64,000 nucleotides of DNA, from positions 1,399,180 through 1,463,179 of the forward strand of contig NC_046358.1 of the NCBI RefSeq assembly GCF_004027225.2, in the 5' to 3' direction. Source of the DNA: Strigops habroptila. Its lineage: Eukaryota > Chordata > Aves > Psittaciformes > Psittacidae. The position numbers and the translations under genes were made by a program. The notes beneath the pieces are model-generated. The model saw only the letters and a list, made by a program, of their open reading frames with translations, ran no database searches and had not been told where the DNA came from. This document shows, piece by piece, positions 42,216 through 53,149 of this stretch; within the stretch, counting starts at the first letter, position 1, and the number at the start of each line of letters is the position of its first letter.

Positions 42216-42219
<4 letters not shown>

Positions 42220-42249
<30 letters not shown>
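42220..42249. repeat. (AC)15 microsatellite
   Basis: Uninterrupted ACACAC over about 30 bp within the MAX 3'UTR. Confidence 0.95.
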
Positions 42250-42251
<2 letters not shown>

Positions 42252-42570
42252 GGGGGGGCTGCACAGCCTCACCCTTCAGCTCAGGACTGCTGTGGTCCCC
42301 GGGTATAAATAGAAATGCTCATATAAAACCAGAAAGGAGAAGGGTGAGGGGCTCGCTGGTTGCTGGGGGGGGGCAATGGGGCCGTCTCCTTGGAGCCCCC
42401 CCCCCCCCAAGTCTGTCGGGGCCCTGCCTGGCCGGCTCCCCCCGGGGCCGGTGCGGTTTAGAGCGGGGAAAGGGCCGGGAAGGGCTGGGAAGCTGCAGTC
42501 CAAGAGCCTCTACGAGAGAAGGGAGAGAGTCCTTACGCGGCCAGGGGCAGTGGGGGGCCCGGGGGGGGGC

Positions 42571-45500
42571 CTAACTGGCCTCCATGCGCAGCTTCTTCCT
42601 GCTCTGCGGCTCCTCGGGCTCCGAGTCGGAGCTGGAATCGGATCCGCCGTCGAAGGCGGAGATGGTGCTGCCCTTGGGGTTGGTGTAGAGGCTGTTGTCC
42701 GTCGAGGGGTAGTTGGCTTGAAGCTGAGCGCTCGACCTGGCCTTCTCCAGCGCACGCACTGCAAGGCAGGGCCACCACGTCACCCCCCTCCGCCTGTGTG
42801 TGTGTGTGTCTGTCCCCAAATCCCATGGGATTCCATCCCCCCCCCCCCCATCTCCTCACCTTGCTGCTCCAGCAGCGCGTTCTGGCGCTTGAGGTCGTCG
42901 ATGTCCTGCTGGTGCGTGTGGTTTTTCCGGCGCATGTACTGGATGTACTCTGTGGCTTTGTCCAGGATTTGGGCCCGGGATGCCTGTTGCAATAGTGGGA
43001 AAAGACCAAGAGGCGAGATAAAGACCTAGTCCAGGGTGGATCCCATGGGATTTTGGCCGTCCCATCCCACCGGCAGCGCAGCACGAAGGAGTTTGCTGTC
43101 GCTTTGCTGCGCTGGTGGCACCGGGTGAGCTGAAACGCAGCTCTGGTCCTCAGCGGGGATCGAAGTAGGGCCGAGCCTCACCAGCACCGGGAAGGGCTGT
43201 TTGTGGACCTCCAAAAGGTGCTGGATTGAGCCAGGAGCCAAAACATTGGATCACGGAATGGTTTGGGATGAAGGGAGCTTAAAGCTCCTCCAGCTCCAAC
43301 CACAGGCAGGGACACCTTCCACTAGAGCAGGTTGCTCCAAGCCCCTGTGTCCAACCTGGCCTTGAACACTGCCAGGGATGGGGCAGCCACAGCTTCTCTG
43401 GGCACCCTGTGCCAGCGTCTCAGCACCCTCACAGGGAAGAGCTTCTGCCTCAGAGCTCATCTCAGTCTCACATCTGGCAGGTTAAAGCCATTCCCCTTGT
43501 CCTGTCCCTACAGGCCCTTGTCCAAAGCCCCTCTCCAGGTTTCCTGCAGCCCCTTCAGGCCCTGGAGCTGCTCCGAGCTCCCCACTAGAGCCACACAACA
43601 CGGATTCAACAGGTCTCTCCAGAGGCTGGCCCCGCACCGCTCGGACCGGGATGCACATCCCGCCCTCGGGAATGCCGGTAGGAAGCAGAGCTCACCCTCA
43701 GCGCCTGCCCCGGCTCCCACCACGCTCCCCAAACTCACCTTCTCTCCCTGCAGGGAGGGCACGGAGTCCCGCAGGCTGTGGAAGCTGTCCTTGATGTGGT
43801 CCCTGCGCTTGCGCTCCAGCGCGTTGTGATGGGCACGTTTGTCAGCCTGGGATGGAGGGGATGGAAGGAGGGACCGTGAGGAACGGCACCATGGAGGGGG
43901 GGGGATCCATGCCCTGCTCCCCAATCCCGCTGCGGGACACCCCGCTGGGGCCCGGGGTGGCTGGGAAGAGCCTCGCTGGTGTCTCAGCACCCGGAGCCGT
44001 GTCCCGGGGGGAAGGATGTGGCTCCCGATGCTTTCGGTTCCTGCCGCTTTCAGTTTCGCCTTTGGAGCTTCCTGCAGCCCCACAGCAGCCCCAGCGCGGG
44101 GACACCCCCCCCGACCGCCCCTGGTACACCCCAACCCCACATCCAGCCCCACAAGAGACATGAGGCCTCGAGTGTGTGTGTCCCAAACCTTGGTGGGGGA
44201 CTCGGTGCCCCCCATTAACAGCCCCACAAAGCTCCCCCCCCACCCCAGCCCCATCTCTCTCAGAGGCGTGCTCCTGTCCCCAGCCCCACAGATCCCCTCC
44301 TAAGAAGTCCCCCAGCCCCATAAGTGTCCCCTCTCCAAGAGCCTCAGCCTCACAAGTGTGTGTGTCCCCTCCCAAGCGGAACTCCTGCCCCATAGGGATC
44401 CCCCCCCTCCCCAATCACACATCTCCCCCAAGACCTCCAGCCCCACAAGCTCCCCCATCCCCACAGGTGTCCCCTCCCCAAACTCATGTATCCCCCTCTC
44501 AAGAACCCCAGCCCCACAGATCCCCCCCCACTCCAGAAGACCCCCATCCTACATGTGCGCCCTCCCCAAAACCCCTCTCCCAGCCCCCCCTAAGAAGACC
44601 TCCAGCCCCACGGGTGTCTCCCACATGACCCCATCCCCACAGGAACCTCTAAGAAGCCCCCCAGCCCTTCCCGTCCCCCTCTCAAGAAGACCCCCAACCC
44701 CACAGATCACCCCCAGAAGACCCCCAGCCTCACAGAGCCCCCCCTAATGTAAGTCCCAGCCCCATAAGTGTTCCTTCATAGAAGACCCCAGCCCCATAAA
44801 TCTCCCCCAGGAAACCCCCATCCCGACAAGTCCCCCTGAGAAGATCCCTCGGCCCCACAGATCACCCCCAGGACACCCCCAGCCTCACAAGCATCCCCAC
44901 CGAGAAGACCCCCATCCCCACAGATCCCCCCTAAGACAACCCCAGCCCCACAGATCCCCCCCCCCCCCGAACACCCCCAGCCTCATAAATGTCCCTCTCC
45001 AGAACACCCTCACCCCACAAATTCCTCTTAAGAAGATTCCCAGTCCCACATGTGTCATCCCCGGAAGACCCCAGCCTCATAGGTCCCGCCTAAGAGGACC
45101 TCCAGCCCCACAGATCCCCCCCCTAAGACGACCCCCAGCCCCACAGATCCCCCCTAAGACGACCCCCAGCCCTGAAAGTGTCCCGTCCTAGAAGCCCCCA
45201 GCCCTACAGATCGCCCCTAAGAGGACCCCCAGCCCCATAAGTGTCCCTCCCCAGAAGCCCCCAGCCCTATAGGTCCCCCCTAAAACGACCCCCACCCCCA
45301 CAGATCACCCCTAAGACCCATAAGTGCTCCTCCCCAGAAGCCCCCAGCCCCATAGATCCTCCCCTAAGACGACCCCCAGCCCCATAAGTGTCCCTCAGAA
45401 GCCCCCAGCCTCACAAATCCCCCCCTAAGACGACCCCCAGCCCCATAAGTGCCCCTTCCTAGAAGCCCCCAGCCCTATAGGTCTCCCCTAAGACGACCTC

Positions 45501-46126
45501 CAGCCCCACAGATCCCCCCCTAAGACAACCCCCAGCCCCATAGGTCCCCCCTCAGAGTACCCCCAGCCCCACAGATCCCCCCTCAGAATACCCTCAGTGC
45601 CACAGATGCCCCCTAAGACGACCTCCAGCCCCATAAGTGCCCCTTCCTAGAAGCCCCCAGCCCCATAGGTCCCCCATAACATGACCTCCACCCCCACAGA
45701 TCCCCCCCTAAGACAACCCCCAGCCCCATAAGCGTCCCTCAGACACCCCCATCCCCACAACTCCCCCCCATAAGACACCCCCAAACCCCCTCAATCCCCC
45801 CCCCCCAAATTCTCCCCCCCCCCCACCGCGCAGGCGCACTCCCCCCCCACGTGCTCGGCTCCCGGCTCATACCGCGGACTGGAACCTCGGCTGCTCCTCC
45901 TGTGGGGCCCGTGGGGGGGGCACGAACGGGACGAGGAAGAGGAAGAAGAAGAACAAGAAGAAGGAGCCACCATGAAACGGCGCCGCGATGAGGAAGAGGA
46001 AACACAAACCCAACGTTACCCGGCGCCCATAGGGAAGCGATAGAAGGGGGGGGGATGTGTTTCATGTCGCGATAGCGGGGCCCGACTCACGTCGCTCTCC
46101 ACCTCGATGTCATCGTTGTCGCTCAT
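42571..46126 (-). CDS. MAX: MAX, bHLH-leucine zipper partner of MYC
   Basis: Nuclear transcription factor that dimerises with MYC, MXD and MNT proteins and binds CACGTG. Five exons: 46091-46126, 45873-45899, 43739-43846, 42860-42983, 42571-42758, giving exactly 160 aa, the canonical long form. Starts [12 protein letters not shown]. The 27-nt exon 2 encodes EEQPRFQSA, the optional nine-residue insert known in mammals. Basic region [17 protein letters not shown], helix-loop-helix through [20 protein letters not shown], zipper [16 protein letters not shown]-terminus [14 protein letters not shown] carries the nuclear signal. Intron 2 is filled with a 1.6-kb minisatellite. Near-identical to mammalian MAX. 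Confidence 0.98.
43250..43588 (-). mobile_element. CR1 LINE 3' fragment in MAX intron 3
   Basis: Tail GATCACGGAATGGTTTGGG followed by standard CR1 3' sequence, gene-sense orientation. Confidence 0.93.
44190..45790. repeat. CCCCCAGCCCCACAGATCCC minisatellite in MAX intron 2
   Basis: More than 50 units of about 27-33 bp, e.g. CCCCTAAGACGACCCCCAGC and CCCATAAGTGTCCC. C-rich on plus. It ends about 80 bp before the 27-nt alternative exon 2. Confidence 0.93.
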
Positions 46127-46260
46127 CGCTACCGGCCGGGCCGCGCCGCCACAACAACAGCCCGCAGCGCGCAGGCGCGGCCGAGCGTCAACGCGGCCTC
46201 CCCCCCTCCCTCCGGCGCGGGGGATTGTGGGAGTTGTAGTTCTCTTGGGGCAGCGTGAAA
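46127..46260 (-). promoter_or_regulatory. MAX: MAX CpG promoter with ZNF143/THAP11-type motif
   Basis: CpG-rich region upstream of the MAX ATG. At 46222-46241 the minus strand reads GAACTACAACTCCCACAA, matching the ZNF143/THAP11 (Staf) element ACTACAnnTCCC typical of housekeeping promoters. Two further copies of the motif lie in the inverted repeat next door. Confidence 0.6.
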
Positions 46261-46270
46261 CGGCACCACG

Positions 46271-46348
46271 CTGAGGCGGGGACTACAGCTCCCGGCGTGC
46301 ACCGCGCGGAGGCGCGGTGCACGCCGGGAGCTGTAGTCCCCGCCTCAG
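46271..46348. repeat. Perfect 36-bp inverted repeat, 6-bp loop, with two ZNF143-like sites
   Basis: Arms 46271-46306 and 46313-46348 are exact reverse complements; spacer CGGAGG. Each arm carries GACTACAGCTCCCGGCGTGC, a ZNF143/THAP11-type element, in opposite orientation. It lies between the MAX promoter and the UNC93B1 poly(A) signal. Confidence 0.97.
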
Positions 46349-46414
46349 AGTGCTGCTGGTGGTTGGAGCCCCTCATGGAGGGAGGAGGAAGACGGAGATG
46401 GAGGTGTGAGAGGC

Positions 46415-46420
46415 TTTATT
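46415..46420 (-). terminator. UNC93B1: UNC93B1 poly(A) signal
   Basis: TTTATT on plus (AATAAA on minus) about 1.04 kb past the UNC93B1 stop. The 3'UTR between them would consist mostly of minisatellite. No other AATAAA on the minus strand was noticed closer to the stop. Confidence 0.6.
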
Positions 46421-46424
46421 GAGA

Positions 46425-47340
46425 TATAGGGGGGTATAAAGGGGGCGGGTGTTGGGGGGCTATGGGTCTGCTTATGGGTCTGGGTAGGGGGCTGTGAGTC
46501 TGCTTAGGGGGCTATGGGTCTGGCTGTGGGTCTGGTTAGAGGGCTGTGCAGCTGGTTAGGGGGTTATGGGTCTGGCCTAGGGGGCAGTGGGGCTGGTTAG
46601 GGGGCTGTGGGGCTGGCCTGGGGGGCAGTGGGTCTGGTTAGGGGGCTGTGGGGCTCGTTAGGGGGCTGCGGGCCTAGCTTGGGGGCTGTAGGCCTAAGGG
46701 GGGGCTGTGGGTCCGGCCTGGGGGGTTATGGGTCTGGTTAGGGGGCTGTGGGGCTGGTTAGGGGGCTATGGGTCTGGCTGAGGGTCTGGTTAGGGGGCTG
46801 TGGGGCTGGTTAGGGGCTCTGGGGCTGGCCTAGGGGGCAGTACGTCCGGTTAGGGGGCTATGGGTCTGGTTAGGGGTCTGCGGGCCTAATGGGGGCTGTG
46901 GGTCCGGCCTGGGGGGCTATGGGTCTGGTTAGGGGGCTGTGGGTCTGGTTAGGGGGCTATGGGTCTGGTTAGGGGGCAGTGGGACTGGTTAGGGGCTTAT
47001 GGGTCTGGCCTAGGGGGCAGTGGGTCTGGTTATGGGGGCTGTGGGGCTGGTTAGGGGGCTATGGGTCTGGCTGTGGGGGGCTATAGGTCTGGTTAGGGGG
47101 CTGCAGGTCTGGCCTAGGGGCGTCTATAGACCTGACTTGAGGGGTTGGGGGTCTGCCTGGGGGTCTATAGGCCTGGGCTGAGAGGCTATGGGTCTGTCTG
47201 TGGGGCTGTGGGTCTATCTGGAGGGGCTGTGGGCCAGCCTGGGAGCCTGCAGGCCTGGCCTGGGGGGGGGTCTGTGGGTCAGCCTGGGGGGCTGCAGGCT
47301 TTGCACGGGGGGCTCTGTGCTGCCAGCCCAGCCTTAGGGG
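46425..47340. repeat. GGTTAGGGGGCTGTGGGTCT minisatellite
   Basis: About 40 units of 20-24 bp (GGGGGCTATGGGTCTGGTTA). It lies in the predicted UNC93B1 3'UTR. TTAGGG occurs in many units but only once per 20 or more bp. Confidence 0.93.
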
Positions 47341-47461
47341 GGGGGGACCTATGGAAGTTCGAGCCAGCTCAGGGGCAGCCGCAGGCTGGGCTGAGGGACC
47401 CCCCCTGTGCCCCACAGAACAAGGTGGGGGCCCCCCCAGCGCTGGGCCGGGTGAGGCTGCT

Positions 47462-50400
47462 CTAACCCAGCTGCTCCTCCTCCTCTCTGGGCAGCTCCTC
47501 GCTGGTGGCGGCCTCTCTGGGGTGCTCGTGCTCGGGGTCCCCGTCGCTGTCGGAGCCGGCCTGGTCGGAGCTGTCCTCCTGCAGGTAGCGGTAGCCGCGG
47601 GCGCGGTGGCGCGGGCGCGGGATGCGGGGCAGCCGGTACTCCACGTGCCGCCCCAGCTGCCGCTCCAGCCGCACGTACGTCCCCACCGCCACCACCAGCG
47701 TCACCAGCAGCATGGAGAGCTTGGCCTGCACCGCGACAACTTGGGGGTCAGCGTGGTGCTGCAACCCCCCCCCCCCAAACCAGGTCCCACCGTGGGGTTC
47801 TGCCCACCCCATCGCTGTCACCTTCATGGGCAAACCTGACCACAGGTAGACGGTGAAGATGGCCAGGGCTTGCCACCAGTGGTAGATGGTGAAGATGAAG
47901 TCTTGGCGCTCCTTGTTCTGGTACAACATGCCCAGGAGGACTGTGAAGGAGGAGAACTGCTGTCAGCGACCCCCTCTGTGGGTCTGTCCTGCTCCTCCTC
48001 AGCACATCCAAGGAGCTGAGCACCACCAGGTTGTGGTGCCAGAGGACGTGAGGAAGCTGAAGGACGAGAGAGACCTTCCAGCTACTCACTGCTGATGCTG
48101 GTCTTGTTGAGGGCGCTCCCCGTGCCCCAGAGCGCAGCGATGGTGTAGAGCAGAGGAGCCTGCCCCACGAGCCGGGGCTCTGGTGCCCAGCAGAACAGCG
48201 TCACCAGGAGGGCAGCGTGGATGAAGGCTCCCGCCAGCAGCGGGACGTGCCGCCGCAGGCGCAGCATGCCCAGCGCCAGGCTGGAGCAGGCTGAGGCGGA
48301 CAAGCCATAGGCCATGAGGAGATAGGCCAACTTCTCCAGCCCCAGCGCGCACACCCCATAGTTCTGCAGGGAGGACGGGCTCCGTGTCACTTGGTTGCGT
48401 TGTCCCTGCTCCGTCACCTCCCCTCTGGCCCCCCATCCCTACCAGGGAGAAGCCGGTGCAGACAAAGAGCACCTCGAAGCCGCTGTAGATGAAGAGGGGG
48501 AAGAGGTGGCGCAGGCGATAGTCCCTCACGTGCTTGAAGGGCAGCTGGAAGATGTTCCCCCAGCCGATGCTGCGCAGGTCGATCTCCTCCGTGGGGCGAT
48601 AGGCTGCACCGCAGAGCACCAGGACCTGTGTGTGGAGCAGGTCATCCCATGTGAGATGGTTTGGGTTCCAAAGGCCCTTGGCATCACCCAGTTCCAACCG
48701 CCCTGCTGTGGATCACTAAGCAGGTCCTGCTTGACCGACCTCATCTCCTACAATTGACCTGCCTGGTGGGTGAGGGAAAGGCCGTGGACATTGTCTCTTG
48801 GGACCTTACTAAAGCATTGACACCGTGTCCCACAGTGTCCTCCTGGAGAAACTGGCTGCTCGTGGCCTGGCTGGGTGGATTCTTTGCTGGGTTGGAAATT
48901 GGCTGGATGGCAGAGCCCAGAGTGTGGTGGTGGATGGTGTCACCTCTAGTTGGTCACTAGTGGTGGCCCTCAGGGCTTGGGATTGGGGCCAGTGTTGTTT
49001 GAGATCTTCACTGATGATCGGGATGAGGGGAGCAAGGGCCACCTTGACCAGTCACTTTGCAGGTGACACCAGGTTGGGTGGGAGTTGATCTGCTGGAGGC
49101 TCTGCAGAGGGATGTGGCCAGGCTGGATCCATGGGTTCAACAGGGCTCAGTGCTGGGTCCTGCACTTGGGCCACAGCAGCCCCATGGAATGCTCCAGGCT
49201 TGGGAAGCTGCTCATGGAAAAGGACCTGATGGAGCCGAACAGGAGCAGCTTGTGCCCAGGCAGCCAAGAGGCCACCAGCAGCCTGGGGCCTGTCCCAGCC
49301 CCAGTGTGGCAGCAGGGCCAGGGCAGGGATTGTCCCCCTGTGCTGGGCACTGGTGGGGCTGCCCCTCGAATCCTGGGTCAGTTCTGGGCCCCTCACCCCA
49401 AGAGAGACATTGAGGGGCTGGAGCGGGGCCAGAGAAGGGCCCCGGAGCTGGTGCAGGGCCTGGAGCACAAGTGTGATGAGGAACGGCTGAGGGACCTGGG
49501 GGGGTTTAGTCTGGAGAAGAGAAGGCTCAGGGGGGACCTTCTCGCTCTCTGCAACTGCCTGACAGGAGGCTGGAGCCAGGAGGGGGCTGGGCTCTGCTCC
49601 CAAGGAACAAGGGATGGGACGAGAGGAAACGGCCTCAAGCTGCCCCAGGGCAGGTTTAGACGGAGCTGAGGAACAATTCCTTCCCCAGAGGGTGCTCAGG
49701 CATTGGAACAGGCTGCCCAGGGCAGGGCTGGAGTTACCATCCCTGGGGGGGTTTAGAGGACGTGTGGATGTGGCTCTTGGGGGACACGGGTCAGTGGTGG
49801 CCTTGGCAGTGCTGGGAATGGTTGGACTCGATGATCTTGAAGCTCTTTCCCAGCCTGGTTGGTTCCATGGCTCCCTAGGGGTGACATTGGCCCTGCGGGT
49901 GCCCGTCCCTGCCCGCCCCGTGCTCACTCACCACCAGCATGGCGAGGAAGGCGGCCGCCATGAGCATGCTCTCCACCACGATGAGGTTGACGCTGCGGGG
50001 CAGGCTCTGCAGCACCGTGGTGTTGAAGCCGGCCAGCGTGCCATGGCTCAGGGTCCCTGCCGGAGGTGGGGGGGACACACACACCATGGCTTATCCCCAG
50101 CAGGAGGTCCCCCCATGCCACCCCACCTCACCACCCCGTCCTCACCGCAGTGCTTCACCCCGAAGAGCGTGTGGTTGAGCTGGTAGAGGTAGTTGTTGAG
50201 GAAGAAGAGCATGGGCATCTGAGCGCAGACGAAGCTCAACTGCATCACGGAGAGAGCGGGAGATGCTCAGCACCACGGTGCCCAGCACCTCCCATTCCCT
50301 AGGCCAACACTCACATGGAAGCAGGCGTAGAAGATGGTTTGGAAGACGATGAGGTAGCCATCGCTGGCCCCTCGCGGCGCCCGCTGCTGCTTCTGCACGT

Positions 50401-51285
50401 GCTCCTCCTTGTAGTTGACGTGCTCGTAGTACTTCTGGGCCATCCTACGCGGCGCGATGGGTCAGTCGGGGCCACCCAGCCCCCCAACCCCACCCCACCG
50501 CTGCCCACCTGGTGATGTAGCTGCCCATGGAAGCCCAGAGGGGCACGATGGCCACCCCGATGGCCACGGCCGAGGGCACCAACGTGTAGTAGCGCTCCCA
50601 GTAGTTGCTGGAGACGAAGAAGGCGTAGATGCCCACCGCGAGGAACATGGCCCACTTGATGCCAAAAAACCTGCCGGGGATTGCAGAGGGAAGCCCGGAT
50701 TCCCCTTGGGAATGCCGTTGGGAAGCACGGAGGGCGCCGTACCTGATGAAGATGGGTGTATAGAGCAGCGCCGCGATGGGGGTGACGTTGATGCCCATCA
50801 GCACCTTGCGGTCGATGTCCTCCAGTTGGATGTTGCTGTACTTCACCTCCCGGTACGTCTCATCGTAGTGCAGGATCAGCTGCATCTGCAGCAGGCCTTG
50901 GGGGGGGGGGGGGGGGGGGTCCAGAGGCCTGTCACCCCCCACCCTGACCCCCCAAACCACACTGGGGGTCCCCGAGGAGCAACAGGACCATACCCAGGTA
51001 GACCCCATAGGTGAGGGTCCCGGCCAGGCTGGCGGCCAACACGTTCTTGATGACCCCGAGGCGCTTGCGGCGGAAGAACTTGTGCTCCTCCTCCTCCTCG
51101 TCGTAGTCGGGGTGAGCACCCACAAAGTCATCCAGCTACGGGTGACACGGGCTGTCAGCACCTGGGGGCTGGTCCCTATGGGTGCCCCCCCCCCCCACCC
51201 ATAGGGACCTCACCTGTGCCTCCGGCCCCTCGGCACCCGCCGCCGCCGTGCCCGCGTCCTGGTACATGCTGGGCTCCTTCTGCAT
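47462..51285 (-). CDS. UNC93B1: UNC93B1, Toll-like receptor trafficking membrane protein
   Basis: Polytopic ER/endosomal protein that escorts nucleic-acid-sensing TLRs to endolysosomes. Exons: 51214-51285, 50994-51135, 50743-50896, 50509-50670, 50315-50444, 50146-50239, 49932-50056, 48443-48625, 48090-48363, 47822-47940, 47462-47725; 572 aa (human 597). Diagnostic runs: [99 protein letters not shown]. The His of AGAFIH appears to be the residue altered in the mouse 3d mutant. The tail [20 protein letters not shown] keeps the tyrosine/acidic-serine region implicated in sorting and syntenin control. The start [12 protein letters not shown] is preceded by a possible acceptor, so an upstream non-coding exon is likely. 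Confidence 0.96.
48655..48716 (-). mobile_element. CR1 3' tail fragment
   Basis: GAGATGGTTTGGGTTCCAAA ... CATCACCCAGTTCCAACC resembles the CR1 terminus in minus orientation, directly next to an opposite-orientation CR1. Confidence 0.7.
48719..49872 (+). mobile_element. Longest CR1 LINE copy (reverse-transcriptase C-terminal part to 3' end)
   Basis: About 1.15 kb in UNC93B1 intron 7, antisense to the gene. Conceptual fragments match CR1 ORF2: [73 protein letters not shown]. The frame is interrupted several times, so it is a dead copy, 5'-truncated. It ends at GATCTTGAAGCTC ... GGTTGGTTCCATGG. Confidence 0.95.
50899..50920. repeat. Poly-G tract at an UNC93B1 splice acceptor
   Basis: About 20 consecutive G on plus. 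On the minus strand it is a C20 polypyrimidine tract that runs into AAG and the exon starting at 50896. Confidence 0.9.
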
Positions 51286-51339
51286 CCTGCCTGGGGGGGG
51301 CCTGCGGGGTGGTGGGGTGCTGCTGGCACCCCCCAGAGA

Positions 51340-52210
51340 TGAACCCGGCACCCCCAGACCCTGCACCCATGTGCTTTGCACCCCTGACACCAGCACCCCC
51401 AGAGCTGTGCTCATGCGCCTTGCACCCCCAGAGCTGAACCCCTGCACCCAGCACCCCCTGCACCCATGTGCTTTGCACCCCTGAAACCAGCACCTCAGAC
51501 CCGCACCCTTGTGCTCTGCACCCCAGCACCCTCATCCCCTGCACCTGTGTGCTTTGCACCCCCAGACCAGCACCCAGCACCCCTGAGACCAGCACCCCCA
51601 GACCTGTGCTCATGCGCCTTGCACCCCCAGAGCTGAAGCCCTGCACCCAGCACCCCCAGCCCCTGCACCCATGTGCTTTACACCCCTGAAACGAGCACCC
51701 CAGCCCCTGCACCCTTGTGCTTTGCACCCCTGAAAGCAGTACCCCCAGAGCTGTGCTCATGCGCTTTGCACCCCCAGAGCTGTACCCAGCACCCTCAGAG
51801 CTGTACCCCTGCACCCATGTGCTTTACACCCCTGAAACCAGCACCCTCAGACCTGTACCCCTGCACCCAGCACCCCCTGCACCCATGTTCTTTACATCCC
51901 TGAAACCAGCACCCCAGCCCCTGCACCCTTGTGCTTTGCCCCCCTGCGCCCAGCAACCCCAGCCGCTGCATCCAGCACCCTCATCCCCTGCACCCGTGCA
52001 CTTTGCACCCCCAGATGAAGCCAGCACCCCCAGACCCGGCACCCATGTGCTTTCCATCACTGCGCCCAGCACCCCCAGACCTGTACCCATCTGCTTTGCC
52101 CCCTGCGCCCAGCACCCCCAGCCCCTGCGCCCAGCACCCCCAGCCCCTGCAGCCGTGCACTTCGCGCCCCCAGCCCAGCACCCAGCACCCGCAGCCCAGC
52201 ACCCATGTGT
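51340..52210. repeat. CCCCTGCACCCATGTGCTTTG minisatellite
   Basis: About 20 units of 35-50 bp containing GCACCCATGTGCTTTGCACC, CCTGAAACCAGCACCC and CCAGAGCTG. It sits between the ATG exon and the putative promoter of UNC93B1. Confidence 0.92.
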
Positions 52211-52234
52211 TGCCCCCCCAGCCCCTCCCCGCAG

Positions 52235-52335
52235 CAGGGCCTTGCCCCCGGTACCGGAGCCCGGGGCGGGGCCGGCGCCGCTTCCTCTTTGGGACGGGGC
52301 GGGCGGGACGGGGCCGCTTAAAGGGGCCGATCCCG
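52235..52335 (-). promoter_or_regulatory. UNC93B1: Candidate UNC93B1 promoter with PU.1/ETS site
   Basis: CpG-rich block. The minus strand carries AAAGAGGAAGCG (52279-52290), a good PU.1-type site, plus GGGCGGG boxes and CTTTAAG. A myeloid factor site suits a gene needed for TLR signalling. The transcription start is not resolved. Confidence 0.45.
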
Positions 52336-52344
52336 CACCCTGCG

Positions 52345-52815
52345 CCCTGCGCCCTGCACAGCACCCGCTGAGCCCCCCAGCACCCTGCACAGCACCCACT
52401 GAACCCCCCAGCACCCATAGAACCCCCCAGCATCCTGACGCCCTCACAGCACCCATTGAACCCCCAGCACCCTGCACCGCACCCACTGAACCCCCCAGCA
52501 CCCTGCCCCCTGCACAGCACCCATTGAACCTCCCAGCACCCTGCCCCCTGCACAGCACCCATTGAACCTCCCAGCACCCTGCCCCCTGCACAGCACCCAT
52601 TGAACCCCCAGCACCCTGCACCCTGCACAGCACCCACTGAACCCTCCAGCACCCATTGAACCTCCGGCACCCTGCCCCCTGCACAGCACCCATTGAACCC
52701 CCCAGCACCTGCCCCCTGCACAGCACCCACTGAACCCCCCAGCACCCCGACCCCTGCACAGCACCCTTTGAGCCAGCCAGCACCCTGACCCCCTCCCCAG
52801 CACCCACTGAACCCC
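52345..52815. repeat. Minisatellite array A: CCCCCAGCACCCTGCCCCCT unit
   Basis: About 12 units of 35-45 bp (GCACAGCACCCATTGAACC, CCCAGCACCCTGCCCCC). It is the reverse complement of array B at 53150-53915. Confidence 0.95.
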
Positions 52816-53149
52816 CAATCACCCTCAGCTCTCCCACCAGGCCCCGGTGTGGGTGCTCGGGTGCTGGGTGCTGGGTGCTGCTCGGGTCCCTCCCGCTCTC
52901 ACTTCCCCTTCCCGAGCCGGGGCCGTTTGTGGGTGCGGGGTTGGTTGTGGGGTGACGGGACCCGTGCGGGTCCCTGCGGCACCCAGAGCCGGTGCCGGGA
53001 GCGCCCATGGGTGCGTGGCCGGGCCGGGGTGCCCGGGGGCAGGGCCGGGACCGGGGGTGACACCGCGGCACGGTCACGGGACCGGGGCAGGATCCGGCCC
53101 AGCCGGTACCGGGGGATGCCTGGGCTGGGGAGAAGGAGCCACCAGCACG
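52816..53149. other. CpG-rich spacer between inverted minisatellite arrays
   Basis: About 330 bp of non-repetitive, CpG-rich sequence (GGCCGGGCCGGGGTGCCCGG) that would form the loop if arrays A and B paired. It could hold a promoter, but no motif decides it. Confidence 0.5.

Noticed and set aside
46425-47140. Interstitial telomeric repeat, because of many TTAGGG hexamers
   Set aside because: TTAGGG appears once per 20-24 bp unit, always inside GGTTAGGGGGCT; no consecutive hexamers. An ordinary minisatellite.
48719-49872. Possible retroviral remnant because of reverse-transcriptase fragments
   Set aside because: The encoded fragments and 3' end match CR1, a non-LTR LINE; no LTRs, no gag or env.
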